In this document: positions 56,226-64,000 of the stretch, piece by piece
Layout of the letters: every line of letters begins with the position of its first letter
Numbering within the stretch: position 1 is the first letter of the stretch
DNA from: Adiantum capillus-veneris
Lineage: Eukaryota; Streptophyta; Polypodiopsida; Polypodiales; Pteridaceae
Direction of reading: 5' to 3'
DNA: 64,000 nt
Assembly (NCBI GenBank): GCA_014529385.2
Contig: CM043954.1
Coordinates: 91,231,747-91,295,746, forward strand
Translations under genes and position numbers: made by a program
Notes under the pieces: generated by a model
What the model saw: the letters and a program-made list of their open reading frames with translations, nothing else
The model's database searches: none
What the model was told of the DNA's origin: nothing

Positions 56226-56445
56226 GAGGTCCGAAATTGCATTTTTTTCAAATTCGGGGTACGGGTGCAGATTTTCGAGACGGTCAAAACTAGACGGGTC
56301 GGGCGACCAAAAACTTACTATATTTGGAAAATTTTCACAAAAATATTTTAATTCACATTTCGAAGCTTTATAACGTTCTAAACATCATGGCACTGACAGA
56401 ATTCGGAAAACTGCTAAAAATAGTAACTTTTTTTTCCATTATGAT

Positions 56446-56749
56446 CATTTCATGGTACAAGGGTGCTCTTTTTGGTTGGGGTCAGAGACCTTACAATGAT
56501 GTAGGGGATTTTGAGCTAACTTTTGACCCAGGAGGTGACAGATGTATGCATGGTCCTGGGCAATTGATTTATATGCCATATGATCCAGGCGGTTTGTATG
56601 AAGATTTATGGGTTAATCTATGTTTATGCTGTAATGATTGGAAATTCTTGTATATTCCCTATGATCCTGGAGGATGGTGTAATTTTTTTAAAGGAATGCT
56701 CACACTGGGACAGATGATTAGGTTCCCGTTTGATCCAGGGGGCTACTAA
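56446..56749 (+). pseudogene. Element G ORF C-terminal part with D-P-G-G repeats
   Basis: After the insertion an open stretch contains LTFDPGG, MPYDPGG, IPYDPGG and FPFDPGG at intervals of about 18 to 27 residues and ends in a TAA after GGY. LPYD before the insertion looks like a partial unit. The repeats are clear at the protein level; function unknown. Confidence 0.45.
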
Positions 56750-57327
56750 AGTGCCAGTTACAGATTTGAAGAGTACCAGTTATCTGTTGTAGCAGATTGC
56801 ATGGTACAAGATTTTGTTTTCTAGATCTATACTAAGTCAGAAGAGTTTTCGTTTATGCGGTCAATAAGATTACATGGCTGGCTTCCAGCTGACTTCTTTG
56901 GATAATTCATGAAGTATCTTCACATCTTTTGAGTTGGTTCTGCTACCAGAACTTGAGGTAAAGGACTTGACGGCCATTCCGTGTGCAGACAGAGTAAGGC
57001 ATACTTGAGCTTGACAGGGTTCCTTAAGGTGAGCTTAATGGTCAAGCCGTGTGCATCATTAACTGGAGCACTTGAGTCTGGCAGGGTTTACTAAACATGC
57101 TATCCATAATTGAATGCTTTGAAGATACGACAGATGTGGTTCAAAGATTTTTGATGGACAGCTACCTGATGATTAAGCTAGACAATTAATGATAGGTTAT
57201 AAGCCTTATTTCATTTTTTTTCATATGTTTACCAATAACGTGAGTCTCATGATGGAAAAAATCTTAAGGTACATGTTGAAGATGCAGATTGAAGTGTTGT
57301 TGGCACAGACCGGAGGCTGTGCAGGCT
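56750..57327. other. Element G 3' internal non-coding region
   Basis: Holds a loose direct repeat near 56940-57090: GTGCAGACAGAG...CTTGAC and GTGCATCATTAACTGGAG, each followed by GGCAGGGTT or a variant. No ORF is supported. Confidence 0.45.
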
Positions 57328-57340
57328 CGGAGGGGGTGGA
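57328..57340 (+). other. Element G polypurine tract
   Basis: CGGAGGGGGTGGA lies directly before the 3' LTR start TGTCGTGCAG. Confidence 0.75.
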
Positions 57341-59702
57341 TGTCGTGCAGCTCCGCTGCCATGAAGAGAAAAAGAGCAGAGAAATACAAGATAAGCTTCT
57401 TTAAAGCCTACACAACTAACAGTTAGTGATCAGGGCTTGTTAACAAGCCAAGCCTAATGATTAATGTATGCTAGATGTAGCTTAAAAGGGACAACATATG
57501 CCTTAATGATGTCAAAAATGAGTGTGCTTGAAGTGAGCATAGATGGAATATTATGACCTAGAATTGCAGTGCTTGAAGTGCTCTACCGGCCTGTCTTTAC
57601 GGCTCGTCGATTGGAGCCACGATGAAGAAGTTATTGTAGTTTGAAGTTTAAGTTGATTGCAGATCCGTACCGGATTGGGCAACTGCAGCTAAGGTGACAA
57701 AAATGGAATGAATGCACGGGCCTAAAGTGCTCACTTTGTAGAGCGCGTCGGTCTTTTCAGATCAGCAATCGGAGTTCCGGTGCCAAGTTATTGGCCGTTA
57801 AAGATTCACCGGGGGTCGAATCCATGTCAGTCCAGTCGGCTTGGACAGGGTGCCATCTGGGAGATTTTGGCTCTCGATCGGATTTTGAAATGCAACAGCG
57901 TAAGTGCTCGACGAGAATCTTATCTGATATGTATCTCCTGCAGTGTATTGATAACAGGGTACATTGCCAGCAGCAGTACTATGATAGTCTACATGTAAGT
58001 CAAATGTGGTGTACGTCTCATAAAGTACAAAAAGTGATTGAAGAGCTTCGTGTTCGGAATGTCATCTCTTGGAATGCAATTATTGTGGGATAACTCCAAT
58101 AAGGCAGGACCAAGAAGCTGGATATTTGGAGAAGATGCAAAGAGAGGAAAACTCTCCGGTTGCAATCACTTATACTTGCATATTGAAGGCGTATGGCACT
58201 GTCGGAAAAGTAATGCGGGCATCGAAATTCATGAGGATATTGTTAGTCAAGGACTGTTGGTCGAATATGTGTTGCTTTGGTCTCTATGCATGTCAAAAAT
58301 GGTGCCCTTGTAGATTAGCTAGGCCACCCAAAGGCAACCAAGTGGCAAGGCCGCCCATAAGACTAAGTAAAATGGCCGCCCAACTCTTTAATAAGGGCTT
58401 AAGTGGAGAACGAAGAGGGAGATTAAAAAAAATAACGGGAGATGGAGGGGACGGCAAGAAGCGAGCAGTGCAGGGCGGAGAAAGGAGACTGCGCTAGGCT
58501 ATAGAGAGCTCGGTTGAGCACGGCCAGGAAGGAGAAAATGCATAGCTCGCCAGCACGCTCAATTTCGGTGCCATTACTGCCCGATTTGGTGACGCTCGAA
58601 CTTCGACCCTACCACGTCATCGAACTCTTTCCCACGCCACGTCAGTCACGGCGCCGTGACTACGTGGTGGGGCAAAAAACTAGAGAAGAGCTATTATTAA
58701 AGGCATCAACGAGTGCAAAAAGGGAAGGAAGGGTTGCAGATTGGAGGGGCAGCGAGGAGAGTAGGAAGAAGGGAGAATGGGGAGGATGAAGCAAGGGCTC
58801 TCTCTCTTTCTCTCGTTCTTGAGAGCAAGTCGAGGACGAGGAGGAGGGAAAGCTTTTCTCACTCGTTCTCGAAGCAAGAAGGAATCTCTCTCTCTCTCGC
58901 TCTCGGCTCATCGCCGGCTACTACAAAGCAAGGCAAAGGATTTTCTTTCTCCCTTTCGAGTTTAAACATACAAAGCAAGGTTTTCTCTTCCTCTCGCCCT
59001 CTCAAGTTTGAACATAGCAAGCAAGGCAAGCCTTGAGAGCTCGGAGCAAGTCGAACATGAAGGAAAATCGGGAAGCTTCGAAGGGGAAGGTAACATAAGC
59101 TGAAGAAGAAGGTCCAAGGAGGGTCTAAAGCTGGATGAGTTTGAAGACGAAAAGAAGAAACAGGATAAAGAAGGGCAACCAACATCGGACATAAGTAAGG
59201 GAGTTGAAAGTACATCAGCAAGCATAAGCTTTGAGCCTACATAAGTCGAGAATTGAGCAAGTATAAGACAAGGGAGCAGAAGCAAAGGGATTCGAGTTGA
59301 AAAGGGATCGAGCTTCGGGAGTCGAGGCAGTGCATGCAAGCTGCATATCATTTCTGAAGCCTGAAGATTGAGACAATGAGTCGAGATAAAGTTTGCAGAA
59401 GTTACTTCACCGTCATCAGATAATGTTTGATTAAGCATTTTATTAAGTCCGGTGTCGTTAACGTCCCGGCTAATCCTGACGGGAGCTTAAACTCCTAGTT
59501 AGCAGACGATCCAAGTGATGGTGCTGTTAACAGTAAGCCTTGGCTAAAGAGTAAGTTGTACTCAAACGTATTAATCAATTAATTGATGATTACGGAGATT
59601 CCCAGAGTCAGTTGCATCAATTGTTCTTGTTCTCTCTCTTTCACACCTCCCACAGCCAGAGGCCCGGCGCCGGCTCACGTAGCGAACACATATCCCCCGA
59701 CA
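57341..59702 (+). repeat. Element G 3' LTR
   Basis: It is 2362 bp and matches 49220-51576. Differences of a few percent by eye include a small extra segment near 59668 (CGGCTCACG). Confidence 0.88.
57895..58335 (+). pseudogene. Captured PPR gene fragment in element G 3' LTR
   Basis: It is the same fragment as in the 5' LTR: EELRVRNVISWNAIIVG, EKMQREENSPVAITYTCILK and GIEIHEDIVSQGLLVEYVLL, in three frames. Lesions are partly shared with the 5' copy (stop after the first block) and partly private. Confidence 0.75.
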
Positions 59703-61944
<2,242 letters not shown>

Positions 61945-62106
61945 TGTTATGGATAAGGGATATGTACATTTATTACTCAAGTGCTCATTATACGAGCTTT
62001 AGTCATTTGTGTTGGCCGGCCAATGTGTATTCATCTTTTAACATTGAAAAATCTATAAATGAAATACGTGCAAGAGGGAAATGCTCACTCTTGCACGGGG
62101 GGAGAT

Positions 62107-62360
62107 TGCACCCAGTGCCTGTGTTTAGTCTTCTTCTCTTCTCTCTACTCTCTCGTTGTGTCGACATAGGACTCCGCTCTAGGAGGTGCTCTTGCACGTT
62201 CTCTTCTACTCTCTCTCTCTCGCTCCTTCTCTCTCTTCTCTTGCGTATAGCTCGGATTATGTGCAAGTACGATTAGTAGGTATACAATTTTGTCGATTAT
62301 GGCTTGCAGTATATTATTTTTAGTGTCTTGCAAGGCTCTTCGCGCTCTTGTTTGTAGAAG
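62107..62360 (+). repeat. Copia/TRIM-like short LTR, copy 2
   Basis: It is preceded by the purine run GGGGGGAGA (62097-62105), starts TGCACCCAGTGCC, and ends before a primer-like TGGTATTAAAGC at 62361. It is related to 45230-45390 and 63332-63487 in its CT-rich body. Confidence 0.5.
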
Positions 62361-62372
62361 TGGTATTAAAGC
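62361..62372 (+). other. Degenerate tRNA-iMet-type primer binding site
   Basis: TGGTATTAAAGC differs from TGGTATCAGAGC at two positions. Confidence 0.5.
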
Positions 62373-62394
62373 ACATTGATAAATTGCAGATTCT

Positions 62395-62600
62395 TGATCA
62401 ATATCAAATGCAGATTTTTTGATTTAGGCAGCATTAGTGCAGATTCGCCTGTTTAGGCAGCACGCTGATAAATAAGATATTTATTGTTTCCACCAATATT
62501 AATTGCAGATTTGTCGATTTAGGTAGCACAAGTACCGATTTGCCAATTTAGGCAGTACGTTGGGTGTAGCTTTGTTAGTTTAGGCAACACCGATCACAAA
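62395..62600. repeat. Short imperfect tandem repeat
   Basis: Units like GCAGATTTGTCGATTTAGGC followed by AGCAC recur about five times with variable spacing in what would be internal sequence of the TRIM-like element. Confidence 0.6.
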
Positions 62601-62663
62601 ATCATGCTGCAGTGGCTGGCCACCTGTGTAACTCGTATGATTTTGTTACTCGGGTATACAAAA

Positions 62664-62790
62664 TGAAGGATATTTGGATTTGGACTTGCAATGGGTATAT
62701 GCTGGCAGACATTTGGATTTGGACTTGTAATGTGTATATATTGGCAGACATTTGGATTTGGATTTGGACTTGGATTGGGAATTGGTCTAT
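62664..62790. repeat. Tandem repeat of about 42 bp
   Basis: GGCAGACATTTGGATTTGGA and neighbouring bases repeat two to three times. The last unit also has internal GGATTTGGATTTGGACTTGG expansion. Confidence 0.7.
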
Positions 62791-63098
62791 GATGCTTTTC
62801 TGTTGCGATAGTATTTATGGAATTGGACTTGAGATTGATGAGAATTGATTATTGAATGATGAGTGTGACCAAGGATATCCTGATTCATCAAGTTATGACA
62901 TATACTACTTATTCTAGTGGTATGGGACACTAGAATAGGTCGTATGTGGAGCATAAACAATGTTTTTTACTTTCCTAATTTCTTTCTTTTATTATGACAT
63001 GTTCCTAACACAGAATACTAATCACTATTTTGACAAGTATTGTTTGCAGATTCTTTTATTTTCAACTGAGGATTTGCTTTCTAACAGAGAGGTATGTT

Positions 63099-63487
63099 AT
63101 GGAATTGATATTCTACTATTTATTGCAACTAATAGGTGGAAAAGACTTAACCGATTTAAGCCTATGCGAACAAACACATATTTTATACATTTTATTATTC
63201 ACGTGCTCTTTTATGAGCTTTGGCCATTTAAGACCGGCCGGCGGCCAGTTTGTACTCAATTTGAACATTCAAGAAATCTATAGATCAAATACGTGCAAGA
63301 GGGAATTGGTCACTCTTGCACGGGGAAAGATTGTACCCATTGCTTGTGTGTTTCTTCTCTCCCCTCCTCTCTTCTCTCTTGCTGTGCCGCTGTGGCACTC
63401 AGCTGTAGGAGACGCATTTGTACGTGCTCTTTTGTTCTCTTACGTGCTCTATCTCTCTCTGTTGGCGATCTTCCACGCATCCTTTTG
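63099..63487 (+). repeat. Copia/TRIM-like copy 3 (internal end plus LTR)
   Basis: It matches 45001-45387 closely from ATGGAATTGATATTCTACTA to CGCATCC-TTTGTA. The LTR proper would be 63332-63487 after the purine run GGGGAAAGA. Where copy 1 continues into a primer site, this copy passes straight into the palindromic array. Confidence 0.55.
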
Positions 63488-63835
63488 TAGTAAGCATACA
63501 TGCTAGTTATTCTATTTAGCATATTGTATATGGTGGCCAACATGCCCAGTGATGTTGTTTAGCATACAATGTACTTTGTATGCTAGTTAGCACACCCAGT
63601 TATGCTAGGTAGCATAGATGCTATTGTGTATGCTAGTCACCATAGTCTGCATGCTAGTTAGCATACACAGTTATTCTTCTTAGCATCTATTCTACTGTGT
63701 ATGCTAGTCAGCATACATGTTTATTATGCTATGTATACTAGTTAGCATAGTCTATATGCTAGTTAGCATGCTGGGTATGTTGACTAGCATATCCAGTTAT
63801 GCTAGATATTATCTATATTCTCAACTACTAAAGAA
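63488..63835. repeat. Palindromic minisatellite array, third block
   Basis: TATGCTAGTTAGCATAC-type units like those at 35325 and 44469, about a dozen, degenerate, begin directly after the TRIM-like copy 3. Confidence 0.85.
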
Positions 63836-64000
63836 TATTGTTAGGGTTCAGGACAACTAATTGAACTTCCGTCACACTGATCGTATTAACCTTATATATT
63901 CTTTTGATCATATAGAACAATAAAGATTAGTGAGGTATCCCAATCCTGACTAAGAGCTCCACCAACACTCTATGTGTTACCATATACATGTGGTAGTGAT
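63836..64000. other. Window end, nothing recognised
   Basis: AT-rich sequence with TGTTAGGGTTCAGGACAACT at 63839, which could begin another LTR, but there is nothing in the window to compare it with. Confidence 0.25.

Overview
This window is repeat-dense nuclear DNA from a land plant. I see no intact host gene, rRNA gene or tRNA gene. Everything of substance is retrotransposon: Ty3/gypsy-type elements in several states of decay, two kinds of non-autonomous LTR element, short copia/TRIM-like LTR pieces, a palindromic minisatellite, and microsatellites. A captured pentatricopeptide-repeat (PPR) fragment in the style of land-plant organelle RNA-editing genes, tRNA-Asp-type and tRNA-iMet-type primer sites, and dual-RNase-H (Tat-type) gypsy elements point to a plant. 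The PPR wording and the load of old elements suggest a fern-like genome, which is inference only.

Layout. (1) 1-33184 is one large Ty3/gypsy element, A (+ strand). The end of its left LTR is at 1-241 and its full 3' LTR at 32264-33184. Inside its integrase gene sits element B (9665-26266, - strand, Tat-like, 2.7 kb LTRs, target duplication ATAT). Inside B's integrase gene sits element C (13603-18904, - strand, 574 bp LTRs, target duplication TGCCT). LTR divergence falls in the expected order: A about 14 differences in 237 bases by eye, B a percent or two, C one substitution plus a microsatellite slip. (2) 33185-35324 holds only relic sequence. (3) 35325-35815 and 44469-44998 are two halves of a TAGCATAC-type palindromic array split by element D (35816-44468, + strand, duplication CATAC). 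D is a decayed gag-pol relative of C. (4) 45000-49219 holds a copia/TRIM-like LTR and element E, a truncated relative of A. (5) 49220-59702 is element G, a non-autonomous element with 2.36 kb LTRs that contain a captured PPR fragment. It has a gag-like acidic ORF and is itself hit by a 2.9 kb insertion. (6) 59703-64000 holds a long CT microsatellite, TRIM-like LTR copies, short tandem repeats and another palindromic array.

The most unusual signals are these. A perfect 24-bp palindrome is repeated at both non-coding ends of A. A second retropepsin-like domain lies downstream of A's integrase, followed by a basic tail with W-x-P-K motifs; the same module makes up most of the only, uninterrupted, ORF of the young non-autonomous element C. 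Two tandem paralogous small ORFs lie between the primer site and gag of B. G carries a PPR gene fragment inside its LTRs. C (cargo) and D (gag-pol carrier) share LTR, primer site, leader and N-terminal ORF sequence, so they look like a non-autonomous/autonomous pair.
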